A DNA stretch of 64,000 nt from Sphagnum compactum (lineage: Eukaryota > Bryophyta > Sphagnopsida > Sphagnales), in NCBI GenBank assembly GCA_965153455.1, contig OZ234494.1:19158001-19222000 (forward strand), in the 5' to 3' direction. Shown here in pieces: positions 12,001 through 22,585 of the stretch. The translations under genes and the position numbers were made by a program. Every line of letters starts with the position of its first letter. Position 1 is the first letter of the stretch. The notes under the pieces are model-generated. The model was not told the origin of the DNA. It saw only the letters and a list, made by a program, of their open reading frames with translations, and searched no databases.

Positions 12001-14390
12001 GTACATATTCATTAGGTGGATTTGATGAAAAAATAAATCATATCAAAGGGTTGCAAGGGAAAGGATTTTTTAAAAACCATTTGGATAGTTGTTTATATTC
12101 ATTATGTTCACAATTTTTAGTTTTAGGCAAAGGTCATATGTGTAAGAAATAAATATGCAAAAAACATGGTTACTTGTCCATTATAGAAATTTAATTTGGC
12201 ATTTTTTGCATTTCTACTTGTAAAGCAACATATTGATGCATAATAGTGTACACATGTGAAAATCACCACAACAAATCATGGAATCATTATTCCTTTTTCT
12301 AGAACCTTCAATAATGAACATTAGATTAATTAGATTGTATAAACTTATTTAAAGACATTTATAACTTTATCTATGATGGAAGCACATCAAGTAGCAAGAT
12401 GATTGTATTATTCAACACACATTGAAAACAATTGTGTAAATGTTGTCCAAGATTTATCCATGATGCAAACACATGAAGTAACAAGGGTTAAATTAGTCAA
12501 CAAATGTTGGAATGTTTTAGTACATTCCATCCAAGATTTATTTAGGATTCAAACATGTGTTAATCATTAGTTAAAAATTGAATGGAATTTTATCCAAGCT
12601 TTACTTGAGATGGAAACACATTAATTCAAATAAGGATATATTATTGAATGATCAATGCACAATTTGGATGAATTCATTGATAATCAATTAACATTAGATG
12701 AAATTTATAAATGTCATCCAAGGTTGATTCATGATGATAAAATAAACATCAAAGCTTAAATCATGAAATTCAGCACTACCAACTTGGCATTGAAAACCCA
12801 CACAAAAAGGCAAAAATCCAAGTCACAAAACAAAGAGAAGAACAAAAAATTATTGGTGAGAAATGAGTGTTTTTTTGGAATTAGTAAAACAATTTGTTGT
12901 TTCATAATAAAGATTTGCTAAGAGTCTTCAAAGCTTAAGAATCCAAAGTTAACAAAATTCAACGTAAATGATTTAATCTCGGAAACAAACCCCCTTAACA
13001 AAAGTGCTAATTAGTAATGCCAAAAAAAATCATAAACTACTAATTATGGATCATAGATTATAGGTCAAAGATGGATTATGGATTAAACAAGAAGATTAGG
13101 TGTTAGTTACCTTACTTGTGCCTTGATTAGATAGATGGTTGAATACAACTTGTAGTTGTGCTAAAAGGTGACAAATACTATAACATAAAACATCATTAGA
13201 AGTGTCCTAGTGAATGTGATGGCTACTCTAAAAAGATAAGATTCATTTCAATCTAGGAAAAACATCTTTCATTTCAAGAAAAAACTTACGGGTAAAAAAA
13301 TAGTAAAAGGAACCATGGCAACCAAGGTCAAAGTCCTTACCAAGGACTGCATTTTACACATGTCCTACATGTATTCGTCTATTAAATATCAAAACTATAT
13401 TTTAAATGTAATTTCTGGGACTGGATATTAATATTCAGACCAAACATGACTCAAATTATAATAAAAACTATATATTTTTGCATGAAGACCTAGATTATAG
13501 TCAAATGTATAATTTTGTTTTTAACCATGATGACAAAGTTTGAACTTTTTGACCATTAAGGACGTTTAAAATCAAAATCAATTTTTTTTTTGAAAGGATT
13601 CAATTCATGTACATTAAGAAATATAAACCCATGTTGCTCTTTTTATGATGTATATTAGAGCCCATAATAAATTTGAGAACATTTGGTGAAGGTTTGAGTA
13701 ACAAAAAACACATTCAAATTTTAGAGTCCTTAAAAGGACCTTGTTAACAAGTGCTTTGTGTATGACAAAGGACTCTAATAACATAGTGAAATGACTCCAA
13801 ATTAATAGGAGTGCAATTTCATGAACACCAAAACATAATTACCAACTATGGATAAATAATTCATTAAATACAATTAATGGTGATTGTCCAAAGTAATGTA
13901 AGTGTAGTTTTAAGCATTATCTACAATTTCCTTGGCTCCTTTTATTGTGTTTTTACCCTTATGTTTAACTATTTTGTTTGTAAAAAACTTAAGGTTTTTT
14001 CCTATTTTAATTCAAAGAAAAGAAGTTTCTAGTGATGGTTTATGTATGATAAGGCTTTCAATCTATGACATAACTAAAATTCATATATTTGTATTTTCAA
14101 TTCACACCTTAGGTGATACACTTACCTATTCTAATAACACCATGGACCTAAACCCTTACCTACCACATAATCAAGGTTGCTACCTATTATTTTAACTATC
14201 AATCTACCATTATATATAAGAGGTTTGTAACAAGCCATTTTTTTCAAAGTTAGTAAATAATTGCCATGTTAACAAACTTTCTCAAAACCTAAATTATAGA
14301 GTATAAAATTGCTACCCTTCTTGATGAGTAGATGAAAAAACCCTTATAATCCTAGTGACCCATTATCAAATGTGATGAATTTTTTTGCAA
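9016..14390. other. AT-rich decayed intergenic DNA
   Basis: This long stretch has few CG dinucleotides and only short open frames. A slightly GC-richer patch at about 10306-10460 may be a further transposon fragment, but I could not identify it. Apart from the tandem block at 12.35-12.74 kb, nothing else is supported. Confidence 0.5.
12350..12745. repeat. Degenerate tandem repeat, 60-120-bp units
   Basis: The phrase TGTCCAAGATTTATCCATGA, followed by AAACACAT, recurs in diverged form near 12360, 12450, 12533, 12596 and 12717. Each is followed by AAGTAACAAG-like or TTAATCA-like sequence. This is an old tandem array with unequal unit lengths. Confidence 0.5.
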
Positions 14391-14396
14391 ACATGA

Positions 14397-14591
14397 TGTG
14401 GGCATTTGGTGTTAATAATTCTTAGTTTAGTTTAAGACTTTAAATTAAGTTTATAAACATTCTTAGTTTAACTTAAAAAAGATATACCTATTCGAGTTTT
14501 ACTTATAAGACCTTTTTGTTGTGTACTTCATTAATTGAAACATAATATAATTCTCTTTAAATCTTTTTGTTATGTGTATTTTTTTCCCTCA
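14397..14591 (+). repeat. 5' LTR of the copia element, internally shortened
   Basis: It aligns with the 3' LTR at both ends: GGTGTTAATAATTCTTAGTT against GGTGTCAACAATTTTTAATT on the left, and TTCATTAATTGA on the right. It is 195 bp against 711 bp, so it has lost about 515 bp internally, or the 3' copy has gained it. Confidence 0.8.
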
Positions 14592-15924
14592 TGGTATCAA
14601 AATTAGTTTGAAATTGATCAAAATTCAAAATTTAGCTTTTATATCATGCTTATGAAATCTTAAGATCATTCTTTTGTTTATGTAACTTCAAAGGAAGAAA
14701 AATATTGATAGGATTTGTCCAATGAAACTTTAAATGCATCATGCTTTCTTCCATTTGAACTTATAAAATAAATAGGTTATTTAACGCAAACTATGCGAAA
14801 TGGAATATCAAGATGAAAATGTTCTTCATTAGATTGGACCAATAGGGAGTAGTTGATTGTATGCAACCTAATCTTGACAAATTTGATCCTATTAAATTAA
14901 TAAGATGGTTTCAACTTAAGGTCCAAGTTCATTTTCAATAGATACGACACTTCAAATAATCTATGTTTTAACATTAAAATGACAAAACCCTAAAAAACCA
15001 ATGTTAAATGATAATTATTTGGTGATTAATGAACTAAAATAGTTCATATGAAGAAAATTTCAATTGGACAATTTTTTAATATTCATGTTAGGAGGAAAAA
15101 TTGGAATCCACCAAAAAATGATTATGATATGGACCATTTTAGGCCATTCAAAAGTTCATTACTATATTTTTGGTGTATATATGTTATATTTTTTCATTAC
15201 TATATATTTGGTGTATATACATTATAATGTTTTTATATAGATGTTTTCTTGTTTATGTTTACAATCTAAATCTAGTCACAAATTTAACATGTTGTTGATT
15301 AATGGTGTGTTGATAACATGTAAATGCACAACATTCAACAAAAAATTGCATTGTGACACAAATATGAGCCCACCTACCTTGCAACCACCCAATAGAATGG
15401 ATATTAAAAGATTCCACATCACATCTTAATATCATTTTATGTTGTGGAAAAAAGCAATCACTTGGGTTGAAATGTCTTAAAGGACATCCAAAGAACTTTG
15501 GGATAAGCTTAAAAACACTTATGAACTTTTTAATCCTACATCACAAGTTTAATTTCACAAAAATTTCACTCATCTCACATTAATTGAATCAAGGTCCATG
15601 AATGAATTTCTTGAAAAATGCTAAAACACTTTTGAAGAGGTTGGCACGACCCAAAATTAAATTTTATTGGAAGACAATAAGTTTCATTGCATCTTTCATG
15701 TCTTCCTTCTTCATGGCATGGTTTCTTTTAATTCAAGGAAGCATACCAAATTTAAATCTACAAATTGTAATGACCAACATGAGGCAAGAATCATTAGCAC
15801 CAAAATTAGAAGTAGGAAATGAAAAATCAACAACATTATTTACAAGAGGTAAATATTTTGACAAAACATTGCAATCGCAATCATTTGACCAAAATTCGTC
15901 TTCTAAACAATTTTTTCATAAAAA

Positions 15925-15966
15925 TGTAATTATTGTGGCAAACAGGCACACATTACTTCCATTTGT
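15925..15966 (+). pseudogene. Gag zinc knuckle (CX2CX4HX4C) of the copia element
   Basis: The frame reads CNYCGKQAHITSIC, an intact CCHC knuckle as in copia gag nucleocapsid. It sits about 155 bases before the protease remnant, which is the normal order. Upstream, the 143-codon open frame at 15602-16033 is in a different frame, so the knuckle is not part of that open frame. Confidence 0.8.
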
Positions 15967-16769
15967 AAAGAAAGAACTATTAAAAAACATAAACCACATG
16001 CCTTTGCACTTACATGTAATTTTCCAAAGCTAGAAGTTAATGCAATTTCAAATAATGAAGAATCATATGTTATTTTTTTAGTCACTTCTAATTCATATTC
16101 GTATTTTCATGACCCTCGATATGTCAATTTTGGAGCCACACAACAATGTATGATTGGTCAAAAAGACTTTTATGCCCATTATCAAACATAGTCACAATTA
16201 CAAACAATTTTTTTAATAGATGATGGACAACAACAAGCACTTGGGATCAATTTCCAGATGTTTAATGACAAGGGAAAAAAAAAAGTTGATAATGTCCTAC
16301 ATGTCCCCATTTTAAATTTTTTAAAAAAATAATTAGTTATAATAAATAAAGGGGATGAGAATAATATTGCGTTGTTTGTAAAAAAATGTGTAAGATCTTA
16401 TACCACTTGACATCAATAATCAACATATTATCATAAAATGTCATCAAGTTGGAAATACTTTCTCAACTATAACAGAATATGTTGTGATTCATCATCATTT
16501 GACTCTTTTTTTAAACTTTTTCATAATCATTTGATTTTGAAACTATTAAATGGCACCACAAACTTCGTCACATAAGATTTTAATTTCTCCAAGAATGCAA
16601 AATGAATAGATTGTTTTGGGCCTTCTTTCTATTCAAATTCTTATTACAAATCTTTGTGAAGGTTGTACATGGGAAAACATTTATTTTCAAAATCTCCAAA
16701 ACAAAGTTTTATGAAAGCCACATCATTTTTAGATTTGGTTCATAATGATGTTTGTGGTCCTTAATAAAC

Positions 16770-17425
16770 ATTTTAAAAACCTACCTAAATGACTTAAACT
16801 CAACCTACCCTAGGTAACCTAGGTAACTTAAGGGCTATTGAGGGTACTTAGGGTACTTAGGATTACATGATAGGGGTTGCCTAGGATTGAGTACGGTTGT
16901 CTAGGCTACCTAATAGGGGTCTACCTAGGGTTGTATAACCTATTTGGCTACGTCCTAGTATGGGTTACCTAAGGTCTATTTAGGTTTACATATGTTTATT
17001 TAGGTAAAGTATGTAAAGGTTTATTTAAAAGCTATGTAGGTTACCTAAGACTTATTTTGGTCCACCTAGGCCTATGTAGATGCTACTTAAAGCTTGATTA
17101 GGTTTACTTAAGCCTACTTAACATCTATCTAAAATCTATCAAGTTCATTTTCCTAAGCTTGCTTAAGATTTATTTAAGGCCCACCTAGGGGTTACTTTTG
17201 TCCACCTAAGCTTATGTAGGGGCTATATAAGGCTTGCCTAAGTCTACCTACGCTTACTTATGATAGGGATTAAATATTTAAGATCTATTTAAAGTCTATT
17301 TAAGGCTTATTTAGACGCTACTGCCACTTTTTAACTTAACCTACTTAACTTATGTATCTAACCTACTTATTTAGTTAGTTTGATTTAGCCCACTTAAGCA
17401 AACCCATCCTTGGGTGGTACCATTA
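16770..17425. repeat. Decayed CCTA/TAGG tandem block inside the copia element
   Basis: About 650 bases of CTACCTAGG, TTACCTAAGG, ACTTAAGCCTACTTA-type words interrupt the integrase region. This is similar in composition to the 8.0-9.0 kb array but in the opposite sense. It is either an insertion into the element or an expansion within it. Confidence 0.6.
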
Positions 17426-19682
17426 GGAATGTCATTCCTTGATTTTTTTAAACCCAGCAAACTTTGAAAAATCATAGGAAACACTTAAATAAATGTTTTC
17501 ATAAATTTTTTATAAAGAATAGATTTATTAGGTTTTAGACAAATTATAATCCGAAATGACTCCAGAATTGTCAAAGTGACGATCACCAAAATACCTGTCC
17601 TATATAAACCAGTTCCAATGAAACATTGTCACTGGAATTAATTTATGTACATGTAGATACTAATTTAGTTATGGGTAGATGCACAATTGAGTGGCTCACT
17701 TTTGTGATGAAACAATGTTTTTTCCTTGGGTACCTTTTATTTAAATGCATATGGTGATTAATATATTCTTAGATCTACTAATTGTGACTTGGATCCAAAC
17801 TAATAACTTCATTATGGAGAGAACTATGTGGTTATTTATTGATGGAAAACTTATTTGTTGGCAATAATGGACTTTTGAAGTTGAAAAATATGAACAGGTC
17901 ATTTGACTAAAACATCACAAAATGGAAAAATTTACATTAATTCACATTCCAAATTTGTTATTGGGACTTAATATATGATGTAATACAAGATGCTAAACTC
18001 ATATGAAGAATCTTTTGTTTGAAAACCTTAATCGTTTAATAATTAGGACTTTTGAATGGTTAAAATTTGAGAATATTTTTTACAAGTCCATATGAGTTGT
18101 AATTTTTATTTGTTTTCAAATTTTTTGTCCCAAAAACATATTTGTTGACCACTTTACATGGGCTATTATTCATATGGACTTTGTGGGTTTTCCTTTTGGA
18201 ACTTCCAAATTAAAAAATGACATTAGTTATATTAAATACAAGTTTTCACATAGATTTGGAAAAGTTTGTTGGTCATTGAACATGTATTATTCAAAGATTA
18301 GAATAATAATATTTTTAAAAACAACTATGTTGATTTGAATCATTTTAAATAATCTTATATGGACTTGCAAGGGAGTGTAAATTTGTCGATATTGAACCAC
18401 TTGATCGTGCATTCACCCTTATTTAGCTACCTATTTAGCTATGTAGGGTAATTGCATCTCTTTCAAAATGATTTCAATCATATAGTCATGATTAAAACCA
18501 TATATGATTATTTCATATGATTACATGATTAAGTTCGGACATTAATCGTAAAATGTCATAATCATGGATTCCATGTTTTGGTGTAGTGTAAGGACATGAT
18601 GTCATTTACATATGTTGAACATTTCAAAATGGTTCCAATTCCTTATGTTAATGCCATTTGCAATTTAATGTTTTTTTGTCATATTTCAATTTGGAACTAA
18701 GGGCACCAAGGTAATTTAGTCATTACATTCAGAACTACATGTGGCACATGTGGCATTCATGTGTTGGCTTATAATCCTAAATTTTGTATTTTTCAAACCT
18801 TGTTTACCATTATGTTTCAAATATAATTACTACATCTTGATTTTATATCATGTATATCATTCATGCTTCATATCATATAAAATTAATGAATAATTTTTGT
18901 TAAAATCACATTTTCAAAATTCATAATTTTGAAGGCTAAAAGCATGCATTTAAATGCATTATGAAAATTGAATAAATCATTAATTTTAATTTTTTTGTTC
19001 TTTTAATTATTGATGTTAAAATCTTCCCTAATTTTGCTAAAGGAATGCACATTTGATAGGAAGAAATGTTAGGAAAAAAAGAAGATTGTCCACCCCCAAA
19101 GTTTGAATGTTATAAATGTGCAAAGGGACTTTTGATTTGCATCAAAATTTGGTCCCACTGAAATTTTACAATTAATGCAACTTGTTCCAAAAGATATAAA
19201 CTTTTGTTTGTATTTGGTTATAGTTTCTTGGAAGAGGTGTTGTTACCAGCAAAGTCGTAAACAACCTATTGTGGCCCTTTCCTCTAAATTGAGTTTGAAT
19301 ACATTGTTGTTGTTGTTGTTGTTGTTATAGTTGTGGCAATTATTCTTGAAAAATTGGCTTCTCTTCAAGATGATTTGACATTTTTTCATTGTGATATGAA
19401 TTTAGCATCAACCTCACTCCAAATGTTCTCTAACAAATCAAAGCACATTGAATTATGAAATTCCATTTATTGTGGGAAAAAACTAATCTCCACAAGTTGG
19501 AATTTCATTTCACATTAATTGAACCTATGTGAGCTAGTATTCTAACAAAAGCTTTGCTCAAGCCCAAGTATGTACTTTACTTTTTTAAGCGATGGGATTC
19601 ACTTCATCACCTTTGCAACATTTGAAAGACATGTGATCTATTGATTTTCTATGTAATATCCATAGATTTGTTAAAGGGGGAG

Positions 19683-20393
19683 TGTTAGCACATGGTGTCA
19701 ACAATTTTTAATTTACTAGGTTATGATTCTTAGTTAAGTTTACAAACATTGTTAAATTAAACTTATAAAAATACAAAATAAATATTTACAAGCTCTTGAA
19801 TGGGGGGATGATGAGAAATCCCCTATCTTAAGCACCATAATTTATTTCACCCATGATTTTGGCGTTTGAATGAGGAAGTGGGACTATTAAAGATTTGTTA
19901 AAGAAAGAACAAAACAATTTCCCTTTCAAAGCTATCAAAGATCAAACCTAAACCTCTCTTTATTATTGTATTCAAAATCTTAATTTGTACTAACCAACTA
20001 ATCAAGCACACTTTCACATATGTGAATTGTATTCCATTTATTCCTCTTTCAAAGGGAAAGTTTTGATAATCACCTTGACAATGCTTGAACAAACTCAAGA
20101 ACAAGAGATAGTTAACTTTCCTTCATGAAAATAAGTTGAGAAAATGATTTCACAAGCAAATCACAAAGGGCATAGATGGAAAAAAAAGAGAAAAAAACAA
20201 AAAGAAAAACTCAGTTCATTATCTTATTGAGTAAGATCTTATAAGGGATTTATGCATTCATTGGTTTGGTAGAGGGTTTTTCTAATTTTCTTGTGATATC
20301 TCTATTCTCTCTTTTGTGTATTTCATTAATTGATATAATACATTTCTCTTTAGAGTCTCCAAGTGTTGTGTGTATTGAGCTTTCTTTCTCTCA
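19683..20393 (+). repeat. 3' LTR of the copia element
   Basis: It begins TGTTAG directly after the polypurine tract and ends TCTCTCA directly before the target duplication. The middle part (about 19790-20300) has no counterpart in the 5' LTR. Its last 30 bases are duplicated together with the flank at 20429-20459. Confidence 0.8.
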
Positions 20394-20492
20394 CATGAAT
20401 CAGCATAAGAAGTTGTTAGAACTTTCATTGTTGTGTGTATTGCTTTCTTTCTCTCACATGAATCAGCACAAGAAGTTGCCAGAAGTTTCATG
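20362..20492 (+). repeat. Tandem duplication spanning LTR end and flank
   Basis: TGTTGTGTGTATTG, TTTCTTTCTCTCA, CATGAATCAGCA and AAGAAGTTG occur in order twice, at about 20364-20420 and 20429-20480. The copied segment joins the last bases of the 3' LTR with the flanking array sequence, so it arose after the element inserted. Confidence 0.75.
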
Positions 20493-21050
20493 CTCGATTT
20501 AGTGATACCTCAAGCATGAAATTGATCAAGGATTTTGATGTGCAAGACGACGATCCCATCAAGACGAACCATACATCCACAATACTGGGCAGAAGCTGCT
20601 TCATGAATCAGCAGGAGAACTTGCTAGAAGTTTTATTCTAGATTTATTAATATCGGAAGATGAAATCGATAAAAGACTTTGATGTGCAAGAGGACGATCC
20701 CATCAAAACAATCCATCGACAATTTGTTTAGAAGCTGCTGCTTCATGAATCAGCAGGAAAGTCGCAGAAGTTTCTGGCTAGAGTTAGTGATATCTCAAGC
20801 ATGAAATCGATTAAGGATTTTGATGTGCAAGAAGGCAATCCATCGACAATATTGGGTAGAAACTGCTTCATGAAGATCAGCAGAAGAAGTTGCTAGAAGT
20901 TTCATGCTAGAATTAGTGACGCTTCAAACCTGAAATTGATCAAGGATTGTGATGTGCAAGACGACGATCCTATCAAGACGATCCATGCATCAACGATATT
21001 GGGTAGAATTTGCTTCATCATGAATCTGTTGCAATTATCTGCACGAGCTG
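20394..21050. repeat. 125-150-bp tandem array abutting the STIG1-like gene
   Basis: Four units begin near 20457, 20601, 20742 and 20868, with a fifth start near 21018. Each has CATGAATCAGCA, AGAAGTT, TCATGCTAGATTTAGTGAT-like sequence, ATCAAGGATTTTGATGTGCAAG, GACGATCC and TTGGGTAGAA-like sequence. The array runs to within about ten bases of the stop codon of the gene on the minus strand, so it probably forms its 3' untranslated region or terminator region. Confidence 0.8.
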
Positions 21051-21056
21051 AGTCAT

Positions 21057-21551
21057 CTAGTTGCCATAGCCGCAGATGCCATACAGGCACGCCGTTGTAC
21101 CAGGGCACATGTTGTGACACGCGCCGCAGTTGGGTTTGCTGTGAAGGATGTCGACGCAATCGCCGGCGCAGCAAAGGAGGCCATGTTTGCATTTGTGATG
21201 ACAGCGTCCGCAGTTGTTGCAGTCGTCGTTCACGTTCACGCATTGTTTCTTGCAGCAACTCAACTCGGGTGCACATGGTGCGGCTGGACACTGATGAGCT
21301 CCGTTGTGTGCGTGACTTTTGATCGGTAATAAGAAGAATCTGCTAGACTTTTCTCGCATGTCCTCGAAGTTCCCGGACTTCTGACCACGTAGCGCCGCGA
21401 CATCGCCTGCAACCCCCGGCAGCGTGAACTCAGCTGTATGAGGATTGTCATGATCAGCAGCAACAACTTGTTGCTTACTGGCAGCTGCTAGGATGACCAG
21501 AGCGATTCCCAGAACCACGGCCATGCACCTCTTCAGTTCCGCGAACTCCAT
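21057..21551 (-). CDS. STIG1-like secreted cysteine-rich protein
   Basis: A 164-residue protein starting at the ATG at 21551-21549. The frame is open 10 codons further upstream, but only a GTG lies there. Residues 1-32 form a signal peptide: charged MEFAELKR, hydrophobic core about 10-25, likely cut near VVAAD. A variable spacer (33-87) precedes a dense cysteine domain with 17 cysteines (88-160), including CCKKQC, NCGRCHHKC, LLCCAGDC and NCGACHNMC. These NCGxC and CC spacings are those of the STIG1 family, secreted plant proteins known from stigma exudate and from apoplastic signalling. The usual size is about 130-170 residues, so this copy looks complete and intronless. The codons are much more GC- and CpG-rich than the surrounding DNA. 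The 3' side touches a tandem array and a copia element, which could affect expression. The family is clear; the biological role here is not. Confidence 0.9.
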   Translation of the reverse strand: MEFAELKRCMAVVLGIALVILAAASKQQVVAADHDNPHTAEFTLPGVAGDVAALRGQKSGNFEDMREKSSRFFLLPIKSHAHNGAHQCPAAPCAPELSCCKKQCVNVNDDCNNCGRCHHKCKHGLLCCAGDCVDILHSKPNCGACHNMCPGTTACLYGICGYGN

Positions 21552-21640
21552 TCCCAAATTGTTTACTCTGGAGTTCGGCACTGATCAGACAGAAGACTAG
21601 TAACTCCGATGCAGAATGTAGATCACTCCCGTCACGCTTG

Positions 21641-21648
21641 CTTATAGT
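21641..21648 (-). promoter_or_regulatory. Putative TATA box of the STIG1-like gene
   Basis: On the minus strand the sequence reads ACTATAAGC, about 95 bases upstream of the ATG. A start site about 30 bases downstream would give a 5' leader of about 60 bases. This is inferred from position and motif only. Confidence 0.5.
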
Positions 21649-21649
21649 T

Positions 21650-22404
21650 GAAACTGGTAGCTGCCTGATGGGGGAAAGGAGTGCCGTGCCTTCGGACTAA
21701 GCTAGTGAACAAAGAAGAGGTGAAGTTCAGAACGATTACTTCATTCAATGCTGCAAAAGACCAGATCCTGCTCCTGTCAATTCTCCACAACAAAATCTCT
21801 CAGCCCCCAAAATTATACTCTCACTACTATTCTTCACTGTGAATCGCGATTCACATAACAAACCTTTCTTTTTCATTCCAAGTTTTTTTTTCTCTTTTTT
21901 TGCTTTTTTTGGCTCAGAAACGGATCAAGTGAGAAGCTGCAGAAGATAGGGGGAAGATAGTAACAACATGGGGGTACAGCTTCCGATTAATGCTCTAGCT
22001 TTTTGTTTGAAGTTGCTGTCAGATGCAATAGAGAGAAAAAGAAAGAAGAAGATTAGTTGCTGTGAGAGTCTACGACAATCCATTTTGTTTTGTGCCAAGA
22101 GCTTCAAGAGGTTGCTATCAGACAACTCCCCCCTCCTCTAAAAACAGAACTGGTGGGACCATGACACCAACAACTGAAGACAATTTGCAGACTTTGCATG
22201 CTCAGTTGCTGAGCTTTGTAAAGCACTTCCTGGATTTTTCCTTTGTATTTTCAGGCCCTTTACCTGCCTGAATGAACCTGTTTTCAGCAAGCGGGATCCT
22301 TTGCTGTGGAAGATCTTCTGACCAGCGGAAGGTACGAGCCAGCCTGTCACTATTTCTAAAAAGTGAAAAAAATCCCAGCTCTGCTTTATGGAGGAAAAGG
22401 ACCG
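21650..22404. other. 5' flank of the STIG1-like gene
   Basis: A T-rich tract at 21882-21912 (TTTTTTTTTCTC and similar) and mixed-composition sequence. No coding region is supported. It most likely contains the promoter of the minus-strand gene. Confidence 0.4.
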
Positions 22405-22585
22405 GAGTACAGGCCCTTCCATAATTTTCGATCTGTTCCCTCGGCTTACCGGCCTTGGGCACAGATCTCAAATCCCGTAAGGGCCTGAGTACAGGCCCTT
22501 CCATAATTTTCGATCTGTTCCCTCGGCTTACCAGCCTTGGGCACAGATCTCAAATCCTGTAAGGGCCTGAATACAGGCCCTTCTC
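22405..22585. repeat. 82-bp minisatellite with a palindrome at each junction
   Basis: Units at 22405-22486 and 22487-22568 are nearly identical, and a third starts at 22569 and breaks off. Each junction forms AAGGGCCTG, a 4-base loop, CAGGCCCTT (22479-22500 and again 22561-22582). Open frames over this block on the minus strand are a by-product of the repeats. Confidence 0.9.

Larger units (their letters stand above)
14392..20398 (+). mobile_element. Complete but degenerate Ty1/copia LTR retrotransposon
   Basis: A 5,997-bp element (14397-20393) flanked by the 5-bp target duplication CATGA (14392-14396 and 20394-20398). The 5' LTR is 14397-14591 and the 3' LTR is 19683-20393. Both start TGT and end CA. 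A primer-binding site TGGTATCAAAA follows at 14592, matching the initiator-Met tRNA type usual in plant copia elements. The polypurine tract AAAGGGGGAG is at 19673-19682. In copia order come gag pieces (NYAKWNIKMK near 14790, ELWDKLKNTYE near 15495), a CCHC zinc knuckle at 15925-15966, a protease remnant (NFGAT near 16120), the integrase start (CEGCTW at about 16653, then DLVHNDVCG) and the RNase H tail (KQPIVALSS near 19255, NKSKHIEL near 19430). Frames are broken throughout, and a TAGG/CCTA block interrupts the middle. Confidence 0.88.

Noticed and set aside
15602-16033. 143-codon frame as an intact gene
   Set aside because: It lies inside the copia gag region and is in the wrong frame for the zinc knuckle, so it is a chance opening in a relic.
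21549-21581. Longer N-terminus for the STIG1-like protein
   Set aside because: The upstream in-frame start is GTG; the first ATG gives a normal signal peptide.
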